DNA of 42,468 nucleotides, taken from the NCBI GenBank assembly GCA_020427635.1, contig JAGQOH010000027.1, positions 1 to 42,468 of the forward strand. Reading direction: 5' to 3'. This DNA comes from Phycisphaerales bacterium. Its GTDB lineage: Bacteria > Planctomycetota > Phycisphaerae > Phycisphaerales > UBA1924. The notes under the pieces are model-generated. The model searched no databases. It saw only the letters and a list, made by a program, of their open reading frames with translations, and was not told the origin of the DNA. How positions within the stretch are numbered: position 1 is the first letter of the stretch; every line of letters starts with the position of its first letter. Positions 34,487 through 42,468 of the stretch are shown here, piece by piece. The position numbers and the translations under genes are program-made.

Positions 34487-36154
34487 ATGTCGAAGCATGT
34501 TTGGAAAGCGGTCGCCACCGCAGTCGCGCTTGTCGCGGCACTTGCCGTTCCAACGCACGCCCGCCAGACCGCTGACACTGCATTCACCTACCAGGGTCGA
34601 CTAAGCAGTGGCGGCGTGCCCGTGGATGGCATGGTCGATGCGCTTGACTACGCGGTGTGGCGTGCCGCAGTCGGCGGGACCCAGGTCGGCCCGACACTGA
34701 GCTTTGCGGATGTGCCGGTGCTGAAGGGTGTGTTCGCGGTCGAACTTGACTTCGGCGCCGTGTTTGATGGTTCGCCGTTGTGGCTTGAGATCACGGTCAA
34801 CGGCACGCCGCTGTCCCCGCGGCAACCACTCACCGGCGCGCCGATGTCGGTGTCGACGCGGGGAATCAACGTTGACGCAGCGGGGAATGTTGGCATTGGG
34901 ACGGCAACGCCGAACACGCACCTGGAAGTGGAAGCGCCGGAAGCAACGATGCGTGTGACCTCAACGGATACGTCGCCCACAACGACCTCGCGCCTGCAGT
35001 TCAGTTCGGCGACCGCGCCAGGTATTGCGACCACGCTGGGGTCGATTCAGTTCATTGACGAAGCCGAGGCGCTGAAGGCCTACATCAGCGGGGTGCGCGT
35101 CGGTTCCACCAGCGCAAGCCTGTCCCTTGGTGTTTCTCCCGGCGAGCTTTCGGAGGTCCACCTCGTGCCGGGCGAAATGCGCCTTCGCGGCGACTTGGCG
35201 ATCAGTCGGCGGACCGATGCCACGAACTCGGCGTTCATCGGCACAGATGGGGCGGACAGCTACTTCCAGGTGCATGGTGGATTTATGGGTGTCGGGACCG
35301 ACACGCCGCTCAATACGCTGCACGTTGATGGATTCGTGCGCACCGATGGCCTCGTCCTGCCGACCTCTTCAGGCGAGCGATCACAGGTCTTGCACGATTT
35401 CGATGATCTGGTCATCGCGAACCTGGCTGCGGGAGCGATCCATTTCTCAACCTATCCAGTACCCAACGCGATCGCCCGGAGCATGACGATCACCAACGAC
35501 GGCAACGTTGGTATCGGCGTCTTGGATCCCGGGCGCAAGCTCGAGGTCGACGGCCCAGCGCAGGCGAGTGCGTACTACCTTCAGCACAGCAGCGGCGTGT
35601 CGACGCTCTACAACGTCGGCGCAGACACGTATTTGCTGAATGGCGCAGCCGGCGCCCTGAAGTTCTATACAGGCCCAAGCGTGGGCGTCTCCTATTCTGC
35701 GATGACCATTCTGGACAACGGGTTCGTGGGCATTTGGACCGATTCACCTGCGTTCAGGCTCCACGTCAATGGATCGGCCGGCAAACCCGGCGGCGGGTCG
35801 TGGTCGGTTGCGTCGGATCGAAGGCTCAAGACCAACATTGCCGCGCTTGACGGCGCGCTCGACCAGCTTCTGCAACTCCGCGGCGTGACCTTTGAATACA
35901 AGGACCCCGATGCGATCAATGAACTGTCCGGGCCGCGCATCGGCATGATCGCGCAAGATGTGGAACAAGTCTTTCCCGATTGGATCGATACGCGCGATGA
36001 TGGGTACAAGAGCCTGACCTATCGCGGGTTTGAGGCTCTCACTGTGGAGGCGATGCGCGAGCTGCGCGAAGAGAAAGATGCAGAGATCAGGATGCTGCGC
36101 GAGCGCATCGAGCGGCTTGAGGAGCTGCTGATCGACAAGGAGAACGAATCATGA
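34487..36154 (+). CDS. Secreted protein with C-terminal S74 chaperone domain, copy 1
   Basis: The 555-residue protein has a signal peptide (WKAVATAVALVAALAVPTHA, cleaved near residue 26). An N-terminal beta domain follows (FTYQGRLSSGGVPVDG, WLEITVNG, LSPRQPLTGAPMSV), then a repetitive stalk with NVGIGTATP, MGVGTDTP and NVGIGVLDP units as in tail fibres. The C-terminus is a Peptidase_S74 intramolecular chaperone: ASDRRLKTNI, GVTFEYKD, IGMIAQDVEQVFP and SLTYRGFEALTVEAMREL, with Ser443-Asp444 at the expected self-cleavage site. It ends in a coiled coil (MLRERIERLEELL). Such domains trimerise fibres and then release. It is probably a surface or secreted fibre. The next gene overlaps by ATGA. Confidence 0.85.
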   Translation: MSKHVWKAVATAVALVAALAVPTHARQTADTAFTYQGRLSSGGVPVDGMVDALDYAVWRAAVGGTQVGPTLSFADVPVLKGVFAVELDFGAVFDGSPLWLEITVNGTPLSPRQPLTGAPMSVSTRGINVDAAGNVGIGTATPNTHLEVEAPEATMRVTSTDTSPTTTSRLQFSSATAPGIATTLGSIQFIDEAEALKAYISGVRVGSTSASLSLGVSPGELSEVHLVPGEMRLRGDLAISRRTDATNSAFIGTDGADSYFQVHGGFMGVGTDTPLNTLHVDGFVRTDGLVLPTSSGERSQVLHDFDDLVIANLAAGAIHFSTYPVPNAIARSMTITNDGNVGIGVLDPGRKLEVDGPAQASAYYLQHSSGVSTLYNVGADTYLLNGAAGALKFYTGPSVGVSYSAMTILDNGFVGIWTDSPAFRLHVNGSAGKPGGGSWSVASDRRLKTNIAALDGALDQLLQLRGVTFEYKDPDAINELSGPRIGMIAQDVEQVFPDWIDTRDDGYKSLTYRGFEALTVEAMRELREEKDAEIRMLRERIERLEELLIDKENES

Positions 36155-37650
36155 GTTGTTTGCTCGCTCGAATGTGCGGGGCAATGCTAGCGCTGAGTGC
36201 AGTTGCGATGGCCGGGACATCCGACACCGCCTTCACCTACCAGGGCCGATTGCGCGACGGTGGGCTGCCGGCGAATGGCAACTACAACATCTCACTCAAG
36301 ATGTGGGATGCGGCCGTGGCGGGGAGCCAGATCGGGTCGACGCAGGCCTTCCTTGGGGTGCCTGTGGCCGGCGGCGTGTTTGCGATCGAAGTCGATTTCG
36401 GCGCAAGCGCCTTCGATGGCGCGCCGAGATGGCTTGAGATCACGGTCGGTCCGCAGACACTGTCTCCACGCCAAGCGCTCACCGGCGCGCCGATGTCGGT
36501 GTCGACCCGTGGGCTCAACGTCGACCCGGCGGGGAAGATCGGCATCGGCACGGACATGCCTGGAGAGGAAGTCGAGATTGTTGCCGACCATCCGACGCTT
36601 CGGTTGACTGCCACAGATGCACTGGTGACATCGCTGCCCCGCCTCGAGTTTCGCGGAGGACCGGGGCCAAGCATCTTCCAAGGGATCGGGGCCATCGATT
36701 TTCGCAATGAGCTTGGCGAGCAGCGCGCGCTGATCCAGACCAGCAAGGCGGGGCCGACGGGCGCGATCATGACTTGCACGGTTACGCCGGGCAGCATTGG
36801 TCAGCTAAGTCTGACACAGAACGAGATTCGAGTCGCAGGCGACCTTGCGATCAACCGGCGCTCGGACAATACGCACTCCGCGTTCATCGGCACAGATGGA
36901 GCCAATAGCTACTTCCAAGCGCATGGCGGCAGCGTCGGCATCGGACTCGACAACCCTGACGGTTTCTCAAAGCTTCAGGTTGTCAGCAACGGCGCCGATG
37001 CGACCATCTTCGGTTCGAACACCGGCGCGCCGGACTTCCATTCAGGTGTCCGAGGCCAGGCTGCCGGTACCAACGGCGCAGGTGTATTCGGTACCGCACT
37101 ATCGGATGCCCAATACGGCGTTTTTGGAGAGAGCTTCCGAAACAATGGCGGCATCGGAGTTGCCGGCTTCGCGAAGGGCTCGGGTGTCTGCTACGGCGTG
37201 TGGGGCGTTGCCAACGACGCCGCCGGCTGGGATTTCTTTGCCGCCGGCAATGGACAGAATTACGGTGCGTTTGCATCGGCACGTTGGCAGAAAAACGCGA
37301 AGGCCATTGCCGATCCGCTTGACAAACTCGCGCAAGTCAATGGCGTCGTGTTCGAGTGGGATGACGAGCACGGCGGGCACGAAGACGTTGGCATGATCGC
37401 TGAGGAAGTCGGCCAAGTGTTGCCTTGGATCGTCAAATATGAAGCGAACGGCACGGACGCGATCGGCATGGATTATTCGAAGACCACGCCGCTCCTCGTC
37501 GAAGCCGTCAAGGAGTTGCACGCGAAGCACGAAGCGCTGCGCGCGGAGAATGACTACCTCCGCGAGCGGTTGGAGCGGCTCGAACTCCTGCTTGGCGCGC
37601 AACAGGAGGTCGCCGGGGCCCCAGGGAGAGCCGCCAAGGACCCTGCCTGA
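36151..37650 (+). CDS. Secreted protein with C-terminal S74 chaperone domain, copy 2
   Basis: The 499-residue paralogue of the preceding gene has the same order: signal peptide (MLALSAVAMAG), FTYQGRLRDGGLP, WLEITVGPQTLSPRQALTGAPMSVSTRG, stalk units GKIGIGTDMP and GSVGIGLDNP, and a Gly-rich repeat (GVRGQAAGTNGAGVFG, YGVFGESF, IGVAGFA, YGVWGVA). The S74-like domain reads SARWQKNAKAI...VNGVVFEWDD...VGMIAEEVGQVLP...YSKTTPLLVEAVKEL. At the cleavage site Ser376 is followed by Ala377 instead of Asp, and RRLKTN has become RWQKNA. Cleavage may be lost. The C-terminal coiled coil (ENDYLRERLERLELLL) is kept. It is coupled to copy 1. Confidence 0.83.
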   Translation: MSCLLARMCGAMLALSAVAMAGTSDTAFTYQGRLRDGGLPANGNYNISLKMWDAAVAGSQIGSTQAFLGVPVAGGVFAIEVDFGASAFDGAPRWLEITVGPQTLSPRQALTGAPMSVSTRGLNVDPAGKIGIGTDMPGEEVEIVADHPTLRLTATDALVTSLPRLEFRGGPGPSIFQGIGAIDFRNELGEQRALIQTSKAGPTGAIMTCTVTPGSIGQLSLTQNEIRVAGDLAINRRSDNTHSAFIGTDGANSYFQAHGGSVGIGLDNPDGFSKLQVVSNGADATIFGSNTGAPDFHSGVRGQAAGTNGAGVFGTALSDAQYGVFGESFRNNGGIGVAGFAKGSGVCYGVWGVANDAAGWDFFAAGNGQNYGAFASARWQKNAKAIADPLDKLAQVNGVVFEWDDEHGGHEDVGMIAEEVGQVLPWIVKYEANGTDAIGMDYSKTTPLLVEAVKELHAKHEALRAENDYLRERLERLELLLGAQQEVAGAPGRAAKDPA

Positions 37651-37885
37651 TCGCCCGATATTCCCTGCCCTTGCCCTTCATCCGCCCCCTTGACCGGTCG
37701 ATTATGCTGTCCGTGCTGGGCGATCGCGGGCCGACGGGGCCCTCGGGGCCTGGCCGTCGTGCGCGGCGAGCGAATCGGCCGTCCGCCTTCCATCCAATCA
37801 TGGAAGTGCGTTTCAGGACGACCCCTTGGCCCACGCGTTCGGCTGACATCAGTCAGTCCCCGGCGTTCGCAATCGCGGACCCGCC

Positions 37886-38650
37886 ATGCGCGAGGGCGTC
37901 ATGGTCATAGATGATGGCGTGTTCGAAGGCGCCGAGGCCGCCCTTGGCTACACCTTCAAGGACCGCTCGCTTCTGCAAACCGCGCTCACGCACGCATCGA
38001 TCGCCGATGCGCGCCTCGTTTCCAATGAGCGCCTGGAGTTCCTGGGTGATTCGGTGCTTGGCTTTGTCGTGTGCGAAGCGCTTTACAAGCGCTTTGACGA
38101 TCTGCTCGAGGGCGAACTGACGAAGATCAAGTCGGCCGTCGTATCGCGGCGCCAGTGTGCGCGCATCGCGCGCCATCTCGAGCTCGATCGGTTCCTCGTG
38201 CTTGGCAAGGGCATGCGCTCGCGCCCCGCGCTGCCGGGCTCGCTCTCCGCCGCGGTGTACGAAGCAGTCATCGGCGCGATCTTCCTCGATGGCGGCATTC
38301 GCGCCGCGCGCCGATTCATCATGAAGCACATGGCGGAGCACATCGAAGCCGCCGCGGTGTCGGGCCATCAGCACAACTTCAAGAGCGTTTTGCAGCAGCA
38401 CGCGCAATCCGAGGGGCAGCCCACACCCGAGTATGTGCTGCTCGATGAGAAGGGACCCGACCACGCCAAGGCGTTTCAGGTGAGCGTGCAACTCGCCGGC
38501 AAGCGCTATGAACCCTGCTGGAGCGGTTCGAAGAAGCAGGCCGAGCAGGACGCGGCCCTCGCCGCCCTCCGCGCGCTGGGCTTGATCCAGGAGGACAAGC
38601 ACGGGCGCGTGGTGTACGTGCCGAATGGGGAGGGGAACGGGGGGAAGTGA
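37886..38650 (+). CDS. rnc: Ribonuclease III
   Basis: RNase III cuts double-stranded RNA in rRNA maturation and RNA decay. The 254-residue enzyme has the signature ERLEFLGDSV (residues 48-57) with the metal-binding Glu and Asp. A second acidic site is in AAVYEAVIGAIFLDGG, and a double-stranded RNA-binding domain lies at about 165-235 (HNFKSVLQQHAQSEGQPTPEY...GSKKQAEQDAALAALRALG). The length is a little above E. coli (226). ATG at 37886 is taken; ATG at 37901 is an alternative. The 235-bp region upstream holds no recognisable gene. Confidence 0.95.
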   Translation: MREGVMVIDDGVFEGAEAALGYTFKDRSLLQTALTHASIADARLVSNERLEFLGDSVLGFVVCEALYKRFDDLLEGELTKIKSAVVSRRQCARIARHLELDRFLVLGKGMRSRPALPGSLSAAVYEAVIGAIFLDGGIRAARRFIMKHMAEHIEAAAVSGHQHNFKSVLQQHAQSEGQPTPEYVLLDEKGPDHAKAFQVSVQLAGKRYEPCWSGSKKQAEQDAALAALRALGLIQEDKHGRVVYVPNGEGNGGK

Positions 38651-38717
38651 CTTGGCCCTGGCTGAGTTTGCTTCCCAGTCCGCTCCGCCGCACGGCTCTT
38701 GCTATTCTCGCCTGACT

Positions 38718-39737
38718 GTGGGCACCTTGAAGCAAGAGCTAGCTGTCGTTCGAAGACAAGTTGAGACGTTGCGGATGCTTGCGCTTGAGCTTGACCGTGA
38801 ATCGAAACAGCCTGGAATTGAATACCAAGTGCAATACGATCTACGGCAGGTAGTCGAGAGGTATCACCATCAGGTATGCCGCTATCTGTATCACGCTGAT
38901 CGTTTCGTTGAATTGTGCGATTTGCTTAGAGCCTACCTGCAGGAAACGTGCGGTGAACTAGTCCCAACCTTTTCTGACCAGCGCGTGTCCTATGAATTCG
39001 ATGCGTTCCTAATTGCTGCGTCGGCGCTAATCGAGGCCCCATTTCGAGAACATGCCGAGCAACTGTTGCCGCCAGAACTTGGCGAACAGCTTCGAAAGGC
39101 TTGGCCCTCGCGTGCCGATGCACAAAGCCTGTTTTGGCGAGCGACAGTCTTGCGCAACAGAGCAACACATCCCGATCATGCCGCGTTTACCGCAAGCCAG
39201 GCCCGCTTTGCTGAGTTCTCATCGCGCGTTTGCACAAACCGGCTCGAACACGGGAAGCTTGTGCTCAAGGTCCACCTGCTTGACACTTATACTAATCCAG
39301 AACTCGAACATGCGGTCGCGAGCGTAGTGATTCCGGAGGGCAAGCGAGTCCGCGACCGATTCAAGCTTGAGAAAAAGCAAGGCAAGCATGCTGAATGCAG
39401 ACCGGCGGAGCCTGATCTGTTTCAGGTTGTGTTCTCGCAACGAGGTGCAAAGTCACCTCCTGTTGTAATGCTGCCACTTGCGGACCTCGCGGCCGTGTTC
39501 CGCTACTTGGTTCGGGACTTTGGGGTCTTCACGGCTGAAGTGAATCACGTTTTTGCGCGACACTTCATCCGCGATCTGAAATCACCCCCGAGCGACTTCT
39601 TTTTCGGCACGGATGGGCTCCTCCACTCGACTCTTCGCGATGGGATGCGAACCGTTTACGCAACCAGACAACCTGCGCACGTGGAACCCAATGAGCGGTT
39701 GTCTCTACATCAAGTGTTTCCGAATTTGGGCGAATGA
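38718..39737 (+). CDS. Unknown protein with HEPN-like RNxxxH motif
   Basis: The 339-residue protein (GTG start chosen; an upstream in-frame start at 38625 would overlap rnc) has an N-terminal coiled region (TLKQELAVVRRQVETLRMLALEL) and then helices around 90-165. These contain FDAFLIAASALIEAPFREHAEQL and LFWRATVLRNRATHPDHAAF. RNRATH (residues 146-151) fits the HEPN ribonuclease motif RNxxxH, and the preceding amphipathic helix fits the HEPN layout. HEPN proteins are often toxins or anti-phage RNases. The C-terminal 170 residues are unrecognised. Local GC (about 50%) is well below its neighbours, suggesting acquisition. No antitoxin gene is visible next to it. TATTCT at 38703-38708 is a possible -10 box. 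Confidence 0.6.
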   Translation: MGTLKQELAVVRRQVETLRMLALELDRESKQPGIEYQVQYDLRQVVERYHHQVCRYLYHADRFVELCDLLRAYLQETCGELVPTFSDQRVSYEFDAFLIAASALIEAPFREHAEQLLPPELGEQLRKAWPSRADAQSLFWRATVLRNRATHPDHAAFTASQARFAEFSSRVCTNRLEHGKLVLKVHLLDTYTNPELEHAVASVVIPEGKRVRDRFKLEKKQGKHAECRPAEPDLFQVVFSQRGAKSPPVVMLPLADLAAVFRYLVRDFGVFTAEVNHVFARHFIRDLKSPPSDFFFGTDGLLHSTLRDGMRTVYATRQPAHVEPNERLSLHQVFPNLGE

Positions 39738-39790
39738 GTCCGCGAGCAGCCGATAGCATTCGTACCGGATTGTCGGGCCACGCCGGCCGC

Positions 39791-41644
39791 TCACAACCCC
39801 TCAAAATCCCCCTCGAACCCGCCCCAGCGGGTCAGATCGATGCGCATCCGCCCCGGTTCGACATCGCCCGGCAGCAAGGGGCGGGGCCAGGCCTGCAGCG
39901 CGCCGCGCGGGTCGGCGCGCGTGATGCCGATGAGCAGTTCCCCCGTGCGCACCGCGCCGGGCGGGATGTCGACGAGTGCCGACCACACCGTTTCCTCCGC
40001 GACTCTTGTGCCGCTGTTGGGGCGAACCGTCAGCACGTTCGAGGTTGCGCTCATGGGCCCCAGGTAGATGCGCACCGTGTCGTCGTTGGCGTTGGCCAGT
40101 TGTGCAGCGCCCTGCGGTCTGCGGGCCTCGACATAGAGCTGCCACTGGCCTGTGGGGGTTTGGTGCAACATCGCTGCGGTCGCCCAGTCAGGCGGCGGCG
40201 CCATTGCGCGATCCGCGGGCAACAGCGCCAGGCTCGCGCCCTCCCTCAAGGGTCCCAGCGCCAAACCGGGCGGGCGCGCGATCATCGGCGCAGCGACGAC
40301 CGGCACCGTCACACTCGCCGCCTGGGCGCGCACGAGCACGGGCGCTGCGCCCGAGCCATCGGTCGAGACTGCGAGTGTATTCGCGCTTGCTGAGCGCAAG
40401 GGCAGCAGGGCCAGCGAGCCTCGCTGCTGGCGATCGGCGGGCGTGCCCGTTGCAGGGCCAAGCGTTGCGGTCGTCGCCTGCCCGGCAAGTTCCATGACGC
40501 CAATGCGCGCGCCATCGATGACCATGTGCGCAGGCAGCTCAGGGCCTTCCGGCGCTTCGCGCTGGGTGAAGGTGTAGCCCGCGTCATCGATGACCCATGC
40601 CATGATCGTCGGCTGCTCGTCGAGCCATTCCTGTGCGCGCGCGACGCGCTGCTCCGGGCGCAGGCGCGGGTCGAGCAAGCGCTCGAGCAGGTCGTACTCA
40701 TCCGTGGCGTCGAGTGACCACACGGGCAGCAGTTCGCCCGAGGGCGCGCGCGCAATTGCGGTCAGTCGCATGACAAGAGCCGCGGCGACTGATTCGTCTG
40801 CGAGCACCAGTTCATTGATGGCGATACGCCAGCGTTCTTCGATCATGGACGAGATGCGGCGGAGGACCGGGTCGCGCATGGGGTCGTGCGAGGGGAAGCC
40901 GCCTGGGCCAAAGAGGCGCGATTCGTCGAAGCGGTCCATGGCGAGCCAGATGCGCCATCGTCGGAAGGGATCGACCGCTTCCGTGCGCAGGCGCTCGCCC
41001 AGGGCCCGCCAGGCCTCGGGCGGCGCGTCGGGCGTGGTCAGGCGGCGGGTGTCGAGGCCAAGGGTCGGGGCGGGGAGGATGCGGACCACAACGCGTTTCG
41101 CGGTGTCGAGCCTGCCTCCGAGATCGATGGTGATCGCTCGGCGGTCCGCCAGGGTGGAGGGCAGTTCAACTGCCAATGCCCAGGCCAGGGCTTGGCCTGG
41201 GGGGGCCGCGCCGGAAAGCACGTCTGCGGGTGAGACGGGGTTCCAGAGGGTGGGCTGAGGTTGCCAGGTCGCAGGGGCTCGAAGGCGGGCGGTGGGGTCG
41301 AGTTGCCCCACGAGGCCCAAGAGTTCCGCCCCCAAGGGCTCCTTGCCATCAAGCAGGGGCTGAGCCGCGATGTTAGGGGTCCAGGGCGTCCCCGGAGGGA
41401 GGTTTGCAGGAGGGGCGAGGGGGATCCAGAGGGTGCGGCCGGCGATTCCGAAGAGGGAGATGTCGCCGGGCGGCAGGCGCGGCTCGGATCGCGTCGTGGC
41501 GGGAGAGGCATCCGGCGCTGGAGGAAGTGCGACCAGCGGGCGGCTGCCTGACGCGCCGCAACCGGCGAGCAGCACGCACAGTGTGAAGAGCCCGGCGGGA
41601 ATCGCCAGGTGAACCTTGGATCGGGCTTTGGGGTGTTGGGTCAT
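39791..41644 (-). CDS. Large lipoprotein of unknown function
   Basis: The 617-residue protein starts MTQHPKARSKV and has a lipoprotein signal (IPAGLFTLCVLLAGC, lipobox LAGC with Cys near residue 29). After a Pro/Ala linker comes a domain with LFGIAGRTLWIPLAPP and AWALAVELPSTLADRRAITIDLG, a helical middle (WRALGERLRTEAVDPFRRWRIWLAMDRF and MIEERWRIAINELVLADE) and a beta-rich C-terminus ending in GDVEPGRMRIDLTRWGG. I do not recognise any family or catalytic motif. ATG at 41644 is chosen because the 54 residues encoded upstream look non-coding and overlap the divergent CBM48-like gene. It is probably envelope-anchored. Confidence 0.72.
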   Translation of the reverse strand: MTQHPKARSKVHLAIPAGLFTLCVLLAGCGASGSRPLVALPPAPDASPATTRSEPRLPPGDISLFGIAGRTLWIPLAPPANLPPGTPWTPNIAAQPLLDGKEPLGAELLGLVGQLDPTARLRAPATWQPQPTLWNPVSPADVLSGAAPPGQALAWALAVELPSTLADRRAITIDLGGRLDTAKRVVVRILPAPTLGLDTRRLTTPDAPPEAWRALGERLRTEAVDPFRRWRIWLAMDRFDESRLFGPGGFPSHDPMRDPVLRRISSMIEERWRIAINELVLADESVAAALVMRLTAIARAPSGELLPVWSLDATDEYDLLERLLDPRLRPEQRVARAQEWLDEQPTIMAWVIDDAGYTFTQREAPEGPELPAHMVIDGARIGVMELAGQATTATLGPATGTPADRQQRGSLALLPLRSASANTLAVSTDGSGAAPVLVRAQAASVTVPVVAAPMIARPPGLALGPLREGASLALLPADRAMAPPPDWATAAMLHQTPTGQWQLYVEARRPQGAAQLANANDDTVRIYLGPMSATSNVLTVRPNSGTRVAEETVWSALVDIPPGAVRTGELLIGITRADPRGALQAWPRPLLPGDVEPGRMRIDLTRWGGFEGDFEGL

Positions 41645-41720
41645 GGGTCGATACCCATGAAAGCGGACCGGAGCGGTTTGGTCCAGTCGGAGCCCACAAA
41701 GCGGAGCGAAAGAGGCGGCC

Positions 41721-42089
41721 ATGGTGACGCAGACGGACGACGGCGTTGTGCAGTTCCGCATGCATCTGCCAGGCGCGACGCGCGTGGAGCTGCTCGGCAC
41801 ATTCACCGGGTGGCATGACGGGCCAATCGACCTCGATCGCGTGGGCGGCGGCTGGTTCGAGTTGAACCTGGAGATCGAGCCGGGCGATCACGAGTTCCAA
41901 TACTTGATCGACAGTCGCAGCTGGCTTGCGGACTATGCGGCCGGCGGCGTGCGACTCAATCGGTTTGGGACGTGGGTGAGCCTGCTGCACATTCCGGCGC
42001 GCACAGCGCAGCCCGCGCCCAAGGAAGAGCCTGCGACGATTGCGACGCGCATGACCAAGGCGCGCGCGACAAAGAAGCAGGCGGCGTGA
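41721..42089 (+). CDS. CBM48 / glycogen-recognition-type protein
   Basis: The 122-residue protein is nearly all one E-set domain of the CBM48/AMPK-beta type (about 5-90). It has VQFRMHLPGATRVELLGTFTGWHDGPIDLDRVGGGWFELNLEIEPGDHEFQYLID; FTGW, WFELNLEI and YLIDSRSWLADY are the pattern's core. Such domains bind alpha-glucans or act as interaction modules. The tail is Lys/Ala rich. No enzyme domain is attached, so it may act with a partner elsewhere. A GAGGCG sequence precedes the ATG. It is convergent with the MoxR-type ATPase gene, 11 bp away. Confidence 0.8.
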   Translation: MVTQTDDGVVQFRMHLPGATRVELLGTFTGWHDGPIDLDRVGGGWFELNLEIEPGDHEFQYLIDSRSWLADYAAGGVRLNRFGTWVSLLHIPARTAQPAPKEEPATIATRMTKARATKKQAA

Positions 42090-42100
42090 ATTGATCTTGG

Positions 42101-42468
42101 CTACGCAGCTTGCGGCGCTTCGAGCGGCAGCGCCTCGATGAGGTTGCGCACGACTTGATCGGTGGTCAAACCCTCGGCTTCGCCTTCGAAGTTGAGCGCC
42201 ACACGATGGCGCAGCGCTGGCAGCGCAACGTCTTTGATGTCATCGATGGCGACAGTGGGGCGTCCGTGCACGAGCGCGCGGCATTTGGCGGCGAGCACAA
42301 TCGCTTGCGCAGCGCGCGGCGAAGCGCCAATGCGCACAAACTGGTTCACCTGCGGATGTGCGAATTGGCCGCCCGGGTGCGTGGAGAGCACCATGCGCAC
42401 GGCGTAGTCTTGCACATGATCAGCGATTGCGACTTTCGTCACGAGTTGCTGATAGTCGAGGATGCGCT
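42101..42468 (-). CDS. MoxR-family AAA ATPase, C-terminal part (cut by window edge)
   Basis: The frame is open through the right edge; the N-terminal ATPase core with Walker motifs lies outside. The visible 122 residues are the lid domain: DYAVRMVLSTHP, QFVRIGASPRAAQAIVLAAKCRALVHGRPTVAIDDIKDVALPALRHRVALNFEGEAEGLTTDQVV. The GASPRA motif carries the sensor 2 arginine of MoxR ATPases. These chaperone-like ATPases usually act with VWA-domain proteins. No such neighbour is in the window. Confidence 0.85.
   Translation of the reverse strand, partial: RILDYQQLVTKVAIADHVQDYAVRMVLSTHPGGQFAHPQVNQFVRIGASPRAAQAIVLAAKCRALVHGRPTVAIDDIKDVALPALRHRVALNFEGEAEGLTTDQVVRNLIEALPLEAPQAA

Noticed and set aside
34487..37650. 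S74 fibre proteins as a prophage remnant
   Set aside because: Both have Sec signal peptides and there are no capsid, tail-assembly, integrase or lysis genes around them.
37651..37885. Small open frames between the second S74 gene and rnc
   Set aside because: No ribosome-binding site, no similarity between frames and no recognisable protein. TTGACC and TATGCT in this gap are only 7 bp apart, too close for a promoter.

Overview
The window is GC-rich, tightly packed bacterial chromosome carrying about 41 protein-coding genes. I see no rRNA, tRNA, CRISPR array, transposase or integrase. The gene content points to a planctomycete, most likely of the class Phycisphaerae. The evidence is secreted proteins ending in a cysteine-flanked dockerin-like calcium loop, many small membrane proteins with a CxxCGYDLxG...CPECG zinc ribbon, a Ser/Thr kinase with a TolB-like propeller, and secreted proteins with a phage-tail-type S74 chaperone domain. 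This assignment is inferred from protein style, not from a marker gene.

Layout, left to right. Positions 1-5715 hold the end of a TPR protein, purA, a small zinc-ribbon protein, an FHA protein, hemW, rpmA and a DEAD-box RNA helicase. Positions 5955-7228 hold two zinc-ribbon membrane proteins, a block of palindromic repeats and a DUF971 protein. Positions 7351-11948 are a tandem set of three paralogous secreted proteins with dockerin-like tails. Positions 11952-16389 (minus strand) are an overlapping operon of glycerate kinase, NuoI and a Ser/Thr kinase. Positions 16510-19281 hold an RdgC-like protein, a ferritin-like protein and a short-chain dehydrogenase. Positions 19433-23347 hold pyruvate kinase, CinA, a Fur-family regulator and an acetyltransferase. 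Positions 23424-25613 are a cluster of four more zinc-ribbon membrane proteins. Positions 25727-28556 are an ispG / lipoprotein hydrolase / pseudouridine synthase operon. Positions 28542-33295 (minus) are uvrA followed by a membrane protein and a beta-barrel protein. Positions 33414-37650 hold an ECF sigma factor, a small membrane protein and two secreted S74 proteins. Positions 37886-39737 hold RNase III and a lower-GC gene with a HEPN-like RNxxxH motif. The right end holds a large lipoprotein, a CBM48-type protein and the C-terminus of a MoxR-type ATPase.

Much of the window is housekeeping (purine synthesis, haem-linked radical SAM chemistry, translation, glycolysis, isoprenoid synthesis, DNA repair, RNA processing). 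Between these genes lie lineage-specific secreted and membrane proteins of unknown role. Genes are densely packed: many neighbours share 4-bp start/stop overlaps, and several convergent pairs abut or overlap.

The most unusual features are the following. (1) Two families of palindromic repeats recur through the window; one composite copy lies inside hemW in frame, and another fills the ispG leader. (2) Three dockerin-tailed paralogues stand in tandem. (3) An ECF sigma factor lies directly upstream of paired S74 self-processing-type secreted proteins. (4) A lone, lower-GC gene encodes a candidate HEPN ribonuclease motif. No gap between genes exceeds 300 bp.
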